Assembly (NCBI RefSeq): GCF_003071345.1
Contig: NZ_QCYK01000002.1
Location: forward strand, 620,001-684,000
Direction of reading: 5' to 3'
Source: Chitinophaga parva
GTDB taxonomy: Bacteria; Bacteroidota; Bacteroidia; Chitinophagales; Chitinophagaceae
DNA: 64,000 nt
Shown: one piece after another, positions 54,940-63,826 of the stretch
How positions within the stretch are numbered: the stretch's first letter is position 1
Layout: each line of letters starts with the position of its first letter
Made by a program: the position numbers and the translations under genes
Notes under the pieces: model-generated
Databases searched by the model: none
What the model was told of the DNA's origin: nothing
Seen by the model: the letters and a program-made list of their open reading frames with translations, nothing else

Positions 54940-57213
54940 CTATTTTTTGTTTTTAGCGGCTTCTGCGCGGATCACGTTCAGTGCACCACCTGCCTTGAAC
55001 CAGCCGATCTGCTGTTCATTGTAAGTGTGGTTCACCGTGATGCTGTCGGAGCTGCCGTCTTTGTGGTGCAGTACCACGGTGAGCGGCGTGCCGGGAGCAA
55101 AGGTAGTGAGGCCCAGGATGTCGATGGTGTCATCTTCCTGGATCTTGTTGTAGTCTTCCTTGTCAGCAAAGGTCAGACCCAGCATACCTTGTTTTTTCAG
55201 GTTGGTTTCGTGGATGCGGGCGAAGGATTTCACCAGGATCGCACGTACACCCAGGTGGCGGGGCTCCATGGCTGCGTGTTCGCGGCTGGAACCTTCACCG
55301 TAGTTTTCGTCACCGATCACTACGGAGCCAATGCCGGCAGCCTTGTAAGCACGGGCTGTGGCGGGCACGGGGCCGTATTCGCCGGTCAGCTCATTCTTCA
55401 CGGTGTCTGTTTTATCATTGAATGCGTTCACCGCACCGATCAGCATATTGTTGGAAATGTTATCCAGGTGGCCACGGTATTTCAGCCAGGGACCTGCCAT
55501 GGAGATGTGGTCAGTGGTACATTTACCTTTCGCTTTGATCAGCAGTTTCAGGCCTTTCAGGTCGGTACCTTCCCAGGCGGCAAAGGGTGCCAGCAGCTGG
55601 AGACGGTCAGAAGTGGGCGATACGATCACCTGTACGGAGCTACCGTCTGCGGCGGGTGCCTGGAAGCCAGGATCATCCACTGCAAAGCCCCTGGGAGGCA
55701 GTTCATAACCGGAGGGCTCATCCAGCAGTACTTCCTGGCCGGCTTTGTTTTTCAGTTTATCGGTCAGCGGGTTGAAGGTGAGGTCGCCGGCAATGGCCAG
55801 GGCAGTCACGATCTCCGGGGACGCCACGAAAGCGTGGGTAGAGGCCAGGCCGTCATTACGCTTTGCAAAGTTACGGTTGAAGGAAGTGATGATGGAGTTC
55901 TTGCGGTTGGGATCGTCGATGTGACGGGCCCACTGGCCGATGCAGGGACCGCAGGCGTTAGCCAGTACCACCCCGCCAATCTGGTCAAAGGTGTTCAGCA
56001 GGCCATCGCGCTCAATGGTGTAGCGTACCATTTCAGAACCGGGAGTGATGGTGAATTCGGATTTCACTTCCAGGTTCTTATCAATTGCCTGCTTGGCCAG
56101 GGAGGCTGCACGGCTGATGTCTTCGTAAGAGGAGTTGGTGCAGGAACCGATCAGGGCTACTTCCAGCTTTTCGGGCCAGTTGTTTTCCTTTACTGCCTGT
56201 GCAAACTTGGAAATGGGCCAGGCCAGGTCCGGGGTGAAAGGACCATTCACGTGGGGCTCCAGTTCGTCCAGGTTGATCTCGATCACCTGGTCATAATATT
56301 TGGAAGGATCTGCGTATACTGCTTCATCGGGGCGGAGGTGTTCTTTCACGCCGTCGGCGAGGGCTGCCAGTTCTTCACGGCTGGTAGCGCGCAGGTAACC
56401 GGACATTTTCTCATCGTAGGCAAACACGGAGCAGGTAGCGCCGATCTCAGCACCCATGTTACAGATGGTGCCTTTACCGGTAGCGCTCAGGCTGTCTGCG
56501 CCTTCGCCAAAGTATTCCACGATAGCGCCGGTACCACCTTTAACGGTGAGGATACCTGCTACGCGGAGGATCACGTCTTTCGGAGACACCCAGCCACTCA
56601 GCCTGCCGGTCAGTTTCACGCCGATCAGTTTGGGCATTTTCAGTTCCCAGGGCAGGCCGGCCATTACGTCTACCGCGTCTGCGCCACCTACGCCGATGGC
56701 CAGCATACCGAGGCCGCCTGCGTTAGGCGTGTGGGAGTCGGTACCGATCATCATACCGCCGGGGAAGGCATAGTTTTCCAGTACTACCTGGTGGATAATG
56801 CCGGCGCCGGGTTTCCAGAAACCGATACCATATTTATTGGAGATGGAGGAGAGGAATTCGTATACTTCTTTGTTGGTGTCGAGGGCGGTGTTGAGGTCCT
56901 CTACAGCGCCGGTCTTGGCCTGGATCAGGTGATCGCAGTGCACAGTGGAGGGAACGGCTACTTTATCGCGGCCACAGGTCATAAATTGCAAAAGGGCCAT
57001 CTGTGCGGTGGCGTCCTGCATGGCTACGCGGTCTGGTGCGAATTCTACGTAAGACTTACCTCTTTCGAACGCGGAGGTGGTCGGTGCGTACAAGTGGGCA
57101 TATAAAATCTTTTCGGCCAGGGTCAAAGGGCGACCCAGCATCTTGCGGGTAGCTTCCACTTTACCCGGTAAGGCCGCATACACTTTTTTAATTACGTCTA
57201 TGTCAAACACCAT
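54940..57213 (-). CDS. acn: Aconitate hydratase
   Basis: TCA-cycle aconitase, 757 residues, resembling the mitochondrial-type enzyme. Cluster cysteines are in [10 protein letters not shown] and the [10 protein letters not shown] pair; [10 protein letters not shown] and the [12 protein letters not shown] segment are conserved; the C-terminal swivelling domain has [13 protein letters not shown]. Single gene with a plausible promoter at 57251-57279. Confidence 0.97.
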   Translation of the reverse strand: MVFDIDVIKKVYAALPGKVEATRKMLGRPLTLAEKILYAHLYAPTTSAFERGKSYVEFAPDRVAMQDATAQMALLQFMTCGRDKVAVPSTVHCDHLIQAKTGAVEDLNTALDTNKEVYEFLSSISNKYGIGFWKPGAGIIHQVVLENYAFPGGMMIGTDSHTPNAGGLGMLAIGVGGADAVDVMAGLPWELKMPKLIGVKLTGRLSGWVSPKDVILRVAGILTVKGGTGAIVEYFGEGADSLSATGKGTICNMGAEIGATCSVFAYDEKMSGYLRATSREELAALADGVKEHLRPDEAVYADPSKYYDQVIEINLDELEPHVNGPFTPDLAWPISKFAQAVKENNWPEKLEVALIGSCTNSSYEDISRAASLAKQAIDKNLEVKSEFTITPGSEMVRYTIERDGLLNTFDQIGGVVLANACGPCIGQWARHIDDPNRKNSIITSFNRNFAKRNDGLASTHAFVASPEIVTALAIAGDLTFNPLTDKLKNKAGQEVLLDEPSGYELPPRGFAVDDPGFQAPAADGSSVQVIVSPTSDRLQLLAPFAAWEGTDLKGLKLLIKAKGKCTTDHISMAGPWLKYRGHLDNISNNMLIGAVNAFNDKTDTVKNELTGEYGPVPATARAYKAAGIGSVVIGDENYGEGSSREHAAMEPRHLGVRAILVKSFARIHETNLKKQGMLGLTFADKEDYNKIQEDDTIDILGLTTFAPGTPLTVVLHHKDGSSDSITVNHTYNEQQIGWFKAGGALNVIRAEAAKNKK

Positions 57214-57250
57214 GATAAAAAATATATTAACGATGAAATAAATTGCACCG

Positions 57251-57279
57251 CGAAATTAACTAAAATTTCGTTGTTGCAA
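57251..57279 (-). promoter_or_regulatory. Candidate promoter of the aconitase gene
   Basis: Minus-strand TTG (57277-57279), 18-bp spacer and TAATTTCG (57251-57258, one mismatch to TAnnTTTG). The leader would be about 30-35 nt. Confidence 0.55.
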
Positions 57280-57461
57280 GGTTAAAAGCTGCAATTGTTG
57301 CGGTATTCACGCCACACCCGTTCCCCTAGTTCCCTCACAGTGAACCAGTTATAAACCAGATTCATAGTAATTTATTCACTTATATATAAACTATCTATAG
57401 GCCTGCCCGGGAAGGCACGGTTTCTGCATAGGGGTTCCTTTTATTTCTGACCGGAATTCGA

Positions 57462-57469
57462 TAAATTTG
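57462..57469 (+). promoter_or_regulatory. Candidate -7 box 4 nt before the PspC ATG
   Basis: TAAATTTG matches TAnnTTTG and ends 4 nt before the ATG at 57474, implying a leaderless transcript. Confidence 0.5.
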
Positions 57470-57473
57470 ACAT

Positions 57474-57695
57474 ATGAACCGCTTAAAAGAATTCGTAGAG
57501 TGGCAGGCCTTTGGCGTCTGCTCCGCGATAGGGGCGAGGTTAGGTATTGCCACCTCCCGCATCCGGCTCTTTTTTATTTACATCTCTTTCCTCACCATGG
57601 GCTCACCGGTGGTGATCTATATGGTCCTTGCTTTCTGGATGAACATGAAGCATTACATCCTTCATGATCGCCGGAACCCGCTCCGCTCCCTGTAA
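57474..57695 (+). CDS. PspC-domain small membrane protein
   Basis: 73-residue protein made of one PspC domain: GVCSAIGARLGIATSRIRLFFIY with a following TM segment (about residues 30-52, FLTMGSPVVIYMVLAFWMN). Such stand-alone PspC proteins sit in the inner membrane and are linked to phage-shock or envelope stress. No other psp gene is nearby. The start at 57474 lies directly behind a -7 box. Confidence 0.8.
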   Translation: MNRLKEFVEWQAFGVCSAIGARLGIATSRIRLFFIYISFLTMGSPVVIYMVLAFWMNMKHYILHDRRNPLRSL

Positions 57696-57746
57696 GAAAA
57701 GGATGTTAGCCCGGAACATTCCCCTGTACGCACTTTTTCAACAAAT

Positions 57747-57800
57747 AAAAAAGCGAATCGTTCTCCACAAACAACGTTGTGGTGTACGATTCGCTTTTTT
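57747..57800. terminator. Bidirectional terminator after pspC
   Basis: 14-bp outer stem (57747-57760 with 57787-57800) and inner CCACAA/TTGTGG pairing, with A- and T-runs. Serves the PspC gene and the convergent 57823 gene. Confidence 0.9.
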
Positions 57801-57822
57801 GTTGCCCTAATGTTTTCCCGGA

Positions 57823-58215
57823 TCAGTCGAGGTGGAAATTCGTCATGGCCGCATAGTGGTTCTGCAGCGTGTTCACATTCAGGTCTCCCTTTAACTCGCG
57901 GATCTCATCCCGGTACTGAAGGTCGGCGTGCTTTTCTCCATCCTTAACATAAAAGCGGATGATGAAAGGCCCTCGCTCGTACTGGGCGCCCTGTTTAATG
58001 GCATCATTGCGCACAAATTTCAGCTTGGCCAGTTGCTCTTCACCCAGTGAAATGGGGAAAAGGTCCTGCTGGTCGTACCAGAACTCCTGTTCGTCCGTAA
58101 CTACGCTGATTTGTTTTTCATCGTGATTGATGTCGGTTACGGTGCCTTGTTTCAGTACGCCATCGTACTGGGCCACCACCGTATCACCTACGCGGAGATC
58201 TTGAATTTTAATCAT
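57823..58215 (-). CDS. Conserved small protein, unknown function
   Basis: 130-residue cytoplasmic protein from ATG 58215 (MIKIQDLRVGDTVVAQYDG), which removes 17 residues of non-matching upstream frame. It begins with an SH3/Tudor-like strand pattern (VGDTVVAQYDGVLKQGTVTDI, key G and V residues alternate) and ends with helices rich in Asp and Glu. I do not recognise a named family. Located between pspC and kdsA with its own transcription unit. Confidence 0.7.
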   Translation of the reverse strand: MIKIQDLRVGDTVVAQYDGVLKQGTVTDINHDEKQISVVTDEQEFWYDQQDLFPISLGEEQLAKLKFVRNDAIKQGAQYERGPFIIRFYVKDGEKHADLQYRDEIRELKGDLNVNTLQNHYAAMTNFHLD

Positions 58216-58327
58216 GGAAGGGGACGTTTTTGGTTTCAAAAAAAAGCAACAATATTTATGCCGCACGGGCCTTTGTGCCCAACGGGGTATTATAAATATA
58301 CGTGGAATTCCTGTGTTATGTACCCAT

Positions 58328-58366
58328 AAAAAAAGGCTGCGGGATGATCGTCCCGCAGCCTTTTTT
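58328..58366 (-). terminator. Terminator of kdsA
   Basis: Long stem GGCTGCGGGA/TCCCGCAGCC with a short loop, flanked by A- and T-runs, 20 bp beyond the kdsA stop codon. Confidence 0.92.
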
Positions 58367-58385
58367 GCTATGTTCTTACTGGTCC

Positions 58386-59213
58386 TTATTGTTGTTTGGC
58401 CACCACCTTGCGGATAGCCACCAGCTGTTCCAGCAAGGGTTCCAGGAGGTCCAGCTGCAGCACGTTAGCGCCGTCGCTCTTGGCCTTTGCAGGCACGGGA
58501 TGGGTTTCTATGAAAAGGCCATCTGCGCCGGTAGCAATGGCTGCCTTGGCAATGGTGCCTATCAGTTGCGGGTTACCGCCGGTAACGCCGCCCGCCTGGT
58601 TGGGCTGCTGCAGGGAGTGGGTACAATCCATTACCACCGGGGCGCCATGCGCTTTCATAATGGGAATGTTGCGGTAGTCCACTATCAGGTCCTGGTAACC
58701 AAAGGTGGTGCCACGCTCAGTGAGCAGGATATTGTTATTGCCTGCCTGGCGGATCTTCTCCACGGCGAACTTCATGCCTTCCCCGCTAAGGAACTGGCCT
58801 TTCTTCACGTTCACCACTTTGCCGGTTTCTGCTGCGGCAATGAGGATGTCTGTTTGCCGGCAAAGGAATGCCGGGATCTGGAGCACATCCACGTAAGCAG
58901 CGGCCATGGCGGCTTCCGCGGCAGAGTGAATATCGGAAGTTACAGGCAGGTTAAAGTCTTGACCGATCTTCTGCAGCAGGTCCAGCCCTTCCACATCGCC
59001 AATACCGGTGAAGGAATGGATAGACGTACGGTTGGCCTTACGGTAAGAAGCTTTGAAGATATACGGGATTTCCAGGCGTTTGCAGATCCTGGATACACGG
59101 TCTGCCACGGTGTTGAGCAGTTCTTCGTCTTCGATCACGCAGGGGCCTGCAATGAGGAAGAAGTTATCGGGGTTATATTGTTGATCTTTGAAGAGTTCTT
59201 TTAATTGTTCCAT
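58386..59213 (-). CDS. kdsA: 3-deoxy-8-phosphooctulonate synthase
   Basis: Condenses arabinose-5-phosphate and PEP to KDO-8-phosphate for LPS core synthesis. 275 residues. Characteristic stretches: FLIAGPCVIED, FKASYRKANRTS, TDIHSAAEA, QTDIL and DCTHSLQQPN. The start codon is preceded by a real Shine-Dalgarno-like AAGGAGAT (59219-59227), unusual in this window. Isolated from other LPS genes. Confidence 0.96.
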   Translation of the reverse strand: MEQLKELFKDQQYNPDNFFLIAGPCVIEDEELLNTVADRVSRICKRLEIPYIFKASYRKANRTSIHSFTGIGDVEGLDLLQKIGQDFNLPVTSDIHSAAEAAMAAAYVDVLQIPAFLCRQTDILIAAAETGKVVNVKKGQFLSGEGMKFAVEKIRQAGNNNILLTERGTTFGYQDLIVDYRNIPIMKAHGAPVVMDCTHSLQQPNQAGGVTGGNPQLIGTIAKAAIATGADGLFIETHPVPAKAKSDGANVLQLDLLEPLLEQLVAIRKVVAKQQ

Positions 59214-59236
59214 GGCGGATCTCCTTTAAGTTTTTG

Positions 59237-59244
59237 CAAAATTA
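59237..59244 (-). promoter_or_regulatory. Candidate -7 box for kdsA
   Basis: Minus-strand TAATTTTG matches TAnnTTTG; about 24 nt upstream of the start codon. Confidence 0.5.
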
Positions 59245-59475
59245 GTTGATTTTAAGGGGAATGCCTAGCGCGGTAAGAGTGTATAGCAGTGATTGTCATG
59301 AAACTGTAAGCTGATTTTGCATGTATCACGGTTCCTTCCCCTGGAACCCGCACCGGTAGCCACTTCCCGGGTTTTAGGCGGTAAACCCGCATTGCCCGTA
59401 TTGTTACGCCAATGTAAACACCTGTGGCGCCCATGCTAAAATCTTAATGTGGGCCATTAATATTACACAACCAAG

Positions 59476-59483
59476 TAAATTTG
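59476..59483 (+). promoter_or_regulatory. Candidate -7 box for the threonine dehydrogenase gene
   Basis: TAAATTTG matches TAnnTTTG; 17 nt before the ATG at 59501. Confidence 0.5.
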
Positions 59484-59500
59484 GCCTTTAACTGGATCGT

Positions 59501-60445
59501 ATGAAGAAAGACAAGATTTTGGTGATCGGCGCCTGCGGCCAGATCGGCGTAGAGCTGACCCTTGCACTGCGCAAGATGTACGGAGACAATAACGTGGTGG
59601 CGTCTGACCTGCGGGAAGAGCATGAACTGCTGAAAGGTTCCGGCCCTTACGTGTCGCTGGATGTGATGAACAAGGAAATGCTGCACGTGCTGGTCATCCG
59701 CCATAACATCACCCAGATCTACCTGCTGGCGGCCATCCTCTCCGCTACCGGCGAAAAGAACCCGCTGCTGGCATGGCATATCAACATGCAAAGCCTGCTC
59801 AATGTGCTCGATATTGCCAAGGAAGAGGGCATCGATAAAGTGTACTGGCCCAGTTCCATCGCTGTATTCGGCCCTAACTCTCCCAAGACCGAAACGCCGC
59901 AGCATACTATCATTGAGCCTACTACCATTTACGGTATCAGCAAGTTTGCCGGTGAGCGCTGGTGCGAATACTACAACCACCGCTACGGTATTGATGTGCG
60001 CAGCCTCCGCTACCCGGGCCTCATCAGTTATAAATCTGCTCCCGGCGGCGGCACCACAGATTACGCCATCGAGATCTTCCACGATGCGCTGGAAAGCAAA
60101 TCTTACAACTGCTTCCTCAAGGAAGATACTTACCTCCCCATGATGTACATGCCGGACGCTATCCGCGCCACCATTGAGCTCATGGAAGCACCCAAAGAAA
60201 ACATCAAGATCCGCTCCTCCTATAACCTCGGCGCTATGAGTTTCTCCCCGAAAGAAATAGCCGCTGAAATAGGAAAGCACGTCCCGGGTTTCAGGATCAG
60301 CTATGAGCCGGATTACCGCCAGCAAATCGCAGACGGATGGCCCGGCAGCATTGACGACGAAGCCGCCCGTAAGGACTGGGGCTGGAAGCATGAATTTGAC
60401 CTGGAGAAAATGACAGTGGATATGTTGAAGAATTTGAAGAAATAA
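59501..60445 (+). CDS. NAD-dependent epimerase/dehydratase, SDR-type L-threonine 3-dehydrogenase
   Basis: Extended SDR of 314 residues. N-terminal NAD site GACGQIGVEL, YxxxK pair in YGISKFAGE, and the YPGLISYKSAPGGGTTDYA segment (core SAPGGGTTD) that marks the UDP-galactose-epimerase-like L-threonine dehydrogenases of Bacteroidota and mammals. It oxidises threonine to 2-amino-3-ketobutyrate; the ligase (Kbl) that normally follows is not in the window. If the substrate differs, it would be a related nucleotide-sugar epimerase, but the motif makes that unlikely. Confidence 0.9.
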   Translation: MKKDKILVIGACGQIGVELTLALRKMYGDNNVVASDLREEHELLKGSGPYVSLDVMNKEMLHVLVIRHNITQIYLLAAILSATGEKNPLLAWHINMQSLLNVLDIAKEEGIDKVYWPSSIAVFGPNSPKTETPQHTIIEPTTIYGISKFAGERWCEYYNHRYGIDVRSLRYPGLISYKSAPGGGTTDYAIEIFHDALESKSYNCFLKEDTYLPMMYMPDAIRATIELMEAPKENIKIRSSYNLGAMSFSPKEIAAEIGKHVPGFRISYEPDYRQQIADGWPGSIDDEAARKDWGWKHEFDLEKMTVDMLKNLKK

Positions 60446-60449
60446 AATT

Positions 60450-60484
60450 GTACAGCGTACAACGTACAGCGTACAACGTACAAC
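60450..60484. repeat. Heptamer array, GTACAAC family (left arm)
   Basis: GTACAGC, GTACAAC, GTACAGC, GTACAAC, GTACAAC, identical in word order to 23551-23585. Begins 4 nt after the stop codon of the threonine dehydrogenase. Confidence 0.9.
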
Positions 60485-60558
60485 GACTGATCTACGCGAA
60501 TATCATACACAAAAATAATTTGCGGATAAAGTTATCACAAGCGCCAACCGTTAAATGC

Positions 60559-60591
60559 AAAACGCTTCGATGTTATTCATCGAAGCGTTTT
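60559..60591. terminator. Bidirectional terminator between TDH gene and cysN
   Basis: 14-bp stem (60559-60572 with 60578-60591), 5-nt loop and flanking A- and T-runs. It is enclosed by an inverted pair of heptamer arrays. Confidence 0.92.
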
Positions 60592-60610
60592 TGTTTTAAT
60601 ATCTTAAACC

Positions 60611-60645
60611 GTACGTTGTACGTTGTACGCTGTACGTTGTACAAT
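60611..60645. repeat. Heptamer array, GTACAAC family (right arm, inverted)
   Basis: GTACGTT, GTACGTT, GTACGCT, GTACGTT, GTACAAT, inverse of the left arm, ending 1 nt before the cysN stop codon. Confidence 0.9.
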
Positions 60646-60646
60646 T

Positions 60647-61894
60647 CTATATCACAAACCCCACTGCCACGGTAGCATTGCTGAATTCATCAATGAGAAT
60701 GAAAGCGCCATTGGCAGGATTTGCAGCGTAGGTGTCTGCGAAGACTGGCTGGGCGGTTTTGAGCGAGATCTTACCAATATCGTTCAGGCCGAGCTCTTTT
60801 TTGTCGGCAATGATCTCGTTCTTGGTTACATCCAGTACTTCCTGCACGCCTTGTACTTTGGCTTTGAGGCGGTTTACGCCGTGCTGCAGCAGGTAGGTTT
60901 TGCCAGGCACCAGTTTTTGCTGGTCCATCCAGCAGATGTTGGCGGTGATGTCTTTCAGTTCGCGGGGGGCCTGGCCGGCTTTGGCCAGCAGGTTGCCGCG
61001 GCTGATGTCTATTTCGTCTTCGAGCGTGATCACTACGCTGTCGCCGGTGTTGGCTACAGGCAGTTGCTGCTCAAACTTTTCGATGGTTTTGATCTTGCTG
61101 GTCTTACCGGAGGGGAGGGCTACCACTTCATCACCTACGCTGAAATGACCACTGGCCACGCGGCCGGCAAAGCCGCGGAAGTCGTGGTATTCCGTAGTGC
61201 GGGGGCGGATCACGTATTGCACCGGGAAGCGCGCGGGATGCTGGTTGTCGGCCGCATCCACCTCAATTGTTTCCAGGTATTCCAACAGGGTGTCGCCCTG
61301 GTACCAGCCCAGTTTTTCCGTGCGGGTCACCAGGTTCTCGCCATACAAAGAGGAAATGGGGATGAACTTGATCTCCTGTTCCTTGAAAGGCGCCTGTGCA
61401 ATGAGGTGCTGGAAGTCGGCCACGATCTCGTTGAAGCGGGCTTCACTATACTCCACCAGGTCCATTTTGTTCACGCACACCACCAGGTGCGGAATGCGCA
61501 GCAGGTTGGCAATGAAGAAGTGGCGGTAGGTCTGTTCCACAATGCCTTTGCGGGCGTCTACCAGGATGAGGGATGCCTGCGCGGTGGAGGCGCCGGTCAC
61601 CATGTTGCGGGTATATTCAATATGGCCGGGTGTATCGGCAATAATGTATTTGCGGGTAGGCGTGGAGAAATAGATATGGGCCACGTCAATCGTGATGCCC
61701 TGCTCACGCTCTGCTACCAGGCCGTCTGTGAGCAAAGACAGGTCGGTGAAGTCGAGTCCTTTGCGCTTGCTGGCCGCGTGGATGGCTTCCAGTTTGTCCT
61801 GTGTAATGGACTTGGTATCGTAAAGTAAACGGCCTATCAGTGTGCTTTTGCCATCATCCACACTGCCGGAGGTGGCTATATGAAGTACTTCCAT
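60647..61894 (-). CDS. cysN: Sulfate adenylyltransferase subunit 1 (GTPase)
   Basis: GTPase subunit of ATP sulfurylase, 415 residues. It drives APS formation by CysD with GTP hydrolysis. EF-Tu-like motifs: P-loop GSVDDGKST, DTPGHIEYTRN, and NKMDL. No APS-kinase (CysC) domain is fused at the C-terminus, in line with direct APS reduction in this organism. Last gene of cysH-cysD-cysN on the minus strand. Confidence 0.96.
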   Translation of the reverse strand: MEVLHIATSGSVDDGKSTLIGRLLYDTKSITQDKLEAIHAASKRKGLDFTDLSLLTDGLVAEREQGITIDVAHIYFSTPTRKYIIADTPGHIEYTRNMVTGASTAQASLILVDARKGIVEQTYRHFFIANLLRIPHLVVCVNKMDLVEYSEARFNEIVADFQHLIAQAPFKEQEIKFIPISSLYGENLVTRTEKLGWYQGDTLLEYLETIEVDAADNQHPARFPVQYVIRPRTTEYHDFRGFAGRVASGHFSVGDEVVALPSGKTSKIKTIEKFEQQLPVANTGDSVVITLEDEIDISRGNLLAKAGQAPRELKDITANICWMDQQKLVPGKTYLLQHGVNRLKAKVQGVQEVLDVTKNEIIADKKELGLNDIGKISLKTAQPVFADTYAANPANGAFILIDEFSNATVAVGFVI

Positions 61895-61914
61895 TGTTGT
61901 CGGTTGTTAATTGA

Positions 61915-62823
61915 TTAAAAATAGCCAGCCTGCTTACGTTTCTCCATGGCGGCTTCGGAGCGTTTATCGTCAATGCGGGCGCCGCGTTCGGAGATCTTGG
62001 CTTCCAGGATCTCGGAGATGATATCTTCCAGTTTACCGGCTTCGGAAATTACGGCGGCAGTGCAGGTCATATCGCCTACGGTGCGGAAGCGCACGCGGCC
62101 CGTGAAGGGTACTTCGCCATCCACCGTGTTGAGGAATGCTGAGTAAGGCCAGTACATGCCATCCCGTTCTATGATCTGGCGCTCATGGCTGTAGTAGATA
62201 GAAGGGATGGCCAGGTTCTCGCGGCGGATGTAGTTCCACACGTCAAGCTCTGTCCAGTTGGAGATGGGGAACACGCGCACATTCTCGCCCATGTTGATCT
62301 TACCATTGAGCATATCAAACAATTCGGGGCGTTGCATTTTGGCGTTCCACTGGCCAAATTCATCGCGCACGGAGAAGATGCGTTCCTTGGCGCGGGCCTT
62401 CTCTTCATCGCGGCGGGCGCCGCCTATGCAGGCATCGTATTTCAGTGATTCAATGGCATCCAGCAGGGTTACGGTCTGCAGGGCGTTGCGGCTGGCGTAC
62501 TTACCGGTTTCTTCCTGCACTTTACCCTGGTCTATGCTGTCCTGCACGTAGCGTACCTGCAGTTCCACACCGAGTGACTTTACCAGTTCATCGCGGAAGC
62601 TGATGGTTTCGGGGAAGTTATGCCCGGTGTCTACATGCAGCAAAGGGAAGGGGATCTTGCCGGGTGCAAAGGCTTTCTGGGCCAGGCGTACCAGGGTGAT
62701 GGAATCTTTACCACCGGAAAACAGGATGGCCGGACGTTCAAATTGTGCCGCTGTTTCCCGCAGGATATAAATCGCCTCGTCTTCCAGGGCCTGGGGAAAT
62801 TGCCATTGAATTTTATTGCTCAT
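61915..62823 (-). CDS. cysD: Sulfate adenylyltransferase subunit 2
   Basis: Catalytic subunit of ATP sulfurylase, 302 residues, activating sulfate to APS. PP-loop motif FSGGKDSITL, the HVDTGHNFPE segment, and the end MEKRKQAGYF are typical. It precedes cysN by 20 bp and pairs with it. Confidence 0.97.
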   Translation of the reverse strand: MSNKIQWQFPQALEDEAIYILRETAAQFERPAILFSGGKDSITLVRLAQKAFAPGKIPFPLLHVDTGHNFPETISFRDELVKSLGVELQVRYVQDSIDQGKVQEETGKYASRNALQTVTLLDAIESLKYDACIGGARRDEEKARAKERIFSVRDEFGQWNAKMQRPELFDMLNGKINMGENVRVFPISNWTELDVWNYIRRENLAIPSIYYSHERQIIERDGMYWPYSAFLNTVDGEVPFTGRVRFRTVGDMTCTAAVISEAGKLEDIISEILEAKISERGARIDDKRSEAAMEKRKQAGYF

Positions 62824-62902
62824 TGAAGTCTATTTGAGTGCCAGCCGCCAGTGCGTGCGGGCATGAAGTGCTGAATATAATTACAGGTTGTATACCATTG
62901 CC

Positions 62903-63589
62903 TTAGGCATGGAGGCCACATTCTTTCTTGGAAAGCTCCCACCACCAGCGGCCTGCGCGGGGATGTTCGCCCGGCTCTATAGCGCGGGTACAGGGGGCGC
63001 AGCCAATGCTGACAAAGCCTTTGTCGTGCAGCTTATTGTAAGGTACACGGTGCTCGGCCAGGTAGGTGGTCATCTGCTCAAAGCTCCAGTCTATGAGCGG
63101 ATTGTATTTGTAAAGTGCGCGTTTTTCATCCCACTCGATAAGGGGCATGTCGTGGCGGTTGTCGGATTGTTCGGCGCGCAGGCCGGTGATCCAGACTTTC
63201 ACGCCTTCCAGGGCCCGGTTCAGGGGCTGCACCTTACGGATATGGCAGCACTCCTTGCGGTTGTCCACGGAGTCATAAAAGCTGTTGGTCCCCTTTTCGC
63301 GCAGCAGGTGCTCTACGGCGGCAGTGTCCGGGAAATACACTTCTATGGGTTGCTGGTAGCGGGCGCGGGTCAGGTCTATGAGATCATAGGTTTCCTGGAA
63401 AAGCCGGCCGGTATCGAGGGTAAAGACGCGTACGGGCAGTTTGTGTTTCCAGATAATATCGGCGATCACCTGGTCTTCCTGTCCGAAGGAAGTGGAAAAG
63501 GCCACAGCGCCAGGGAACTGGTCGCAAAGCCACTGTATAGCTTCCGGAATGTCTTTGTTTGCAAGTGTGGTGGTGGTAATTGCAGTCAT
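62903..63589 (-). CDS. cysH: Adenylylsulfate (APS) reductase, thioredoxin-dependent
   Basis: Reduces activated sulfate to sulfite, 228 residues. PP-loop-like AFSTSFGQEDQV, LDTGRLFQETYDL, and the cysteine pairs CC (KECCHIRK) and CxxC (GCAPCTR) that hold the [4Fe-4S] cluster typical of APS rather than PAPS reductases, plus the catalytic Cys in the C-terminal ECGLH. First gene of the cluster, behind a candidate promoter and operator. Confidence 0.94.
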   Translation of the reverse strand: MTAITTTTLANKDIPEAIQWLCDQFPGAVAFSTSFGQEDQVIADIIWKHKLPVRVFTLDTGRLFQETYDLIDLTRARYQQPIEVYFPDTAAVEHLLREKGTNSFYDSVDNRKECCHIRKVQPLNRALEGVKVWITGLRAEQSDNRHDMPLIEWDEKRALYKYNPLIDWSFEQMTTYLAEHRVPYNKLHDKGFVSIGCAPCTRAIEPGEHPRAGRWWWELSKKECGLHA

Positions 63590-63651
63590 GTCACTTCCTT
63601 TTCAGCTGCCGGGTACCTGCTGCGTGCAGGGCCGGCATGGATCGAATGGTA

Positions 63652-63682
63652 CAAAAATACATAAAACCTATAAAAACTATAG
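63652..63682 (-). promoter_or_regulatory. Candidate cysH promoter with overlapping operator
   Basis: Minus-strand TATTTTTG (63652-63659) matches TAnnTTTG. Just upstream an inverted repeat CTATA-AAAAC-TATAG (63668-63682) covers the expected -33 region. The Rrf2-type regulator gene on the right is the natural candidate to bind it. Confidence 0.5.
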
Positions 63683-63764
63683 ACTAAATTTAAAAGAGGG
63701 ACTGCGGCATGCGGCGGCCATCATGTCAACCAATGTACAGCGCAGCCCGGCACCGTATAAAATA

Positions 63765-63794
63765 AAAAGGGCCGCCTTTGCAGGCAGCCCTTTT
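63765..63794 (-). terminator. Terminator of the rrf2-type gene
   Basis: AAAAGGGC (63765-63772) pairs with GCCCTTTT (63787-63794), 33 bp beyond the stop codon of the regulator gene. Confidence 0.85.
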
Positions 63795-63826
63795 AAACCA
63801 GTATTTCTTTTCACCGCGGCGATCTC

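Noticed and set aside
55027..57105. 692-residue open frame opposite the aconitase gene
   Set aside because: It is an antisense shadow of a strongly conserved gene, has no recognisable domain, and arises from codon bias of the GC-richer coding strand.
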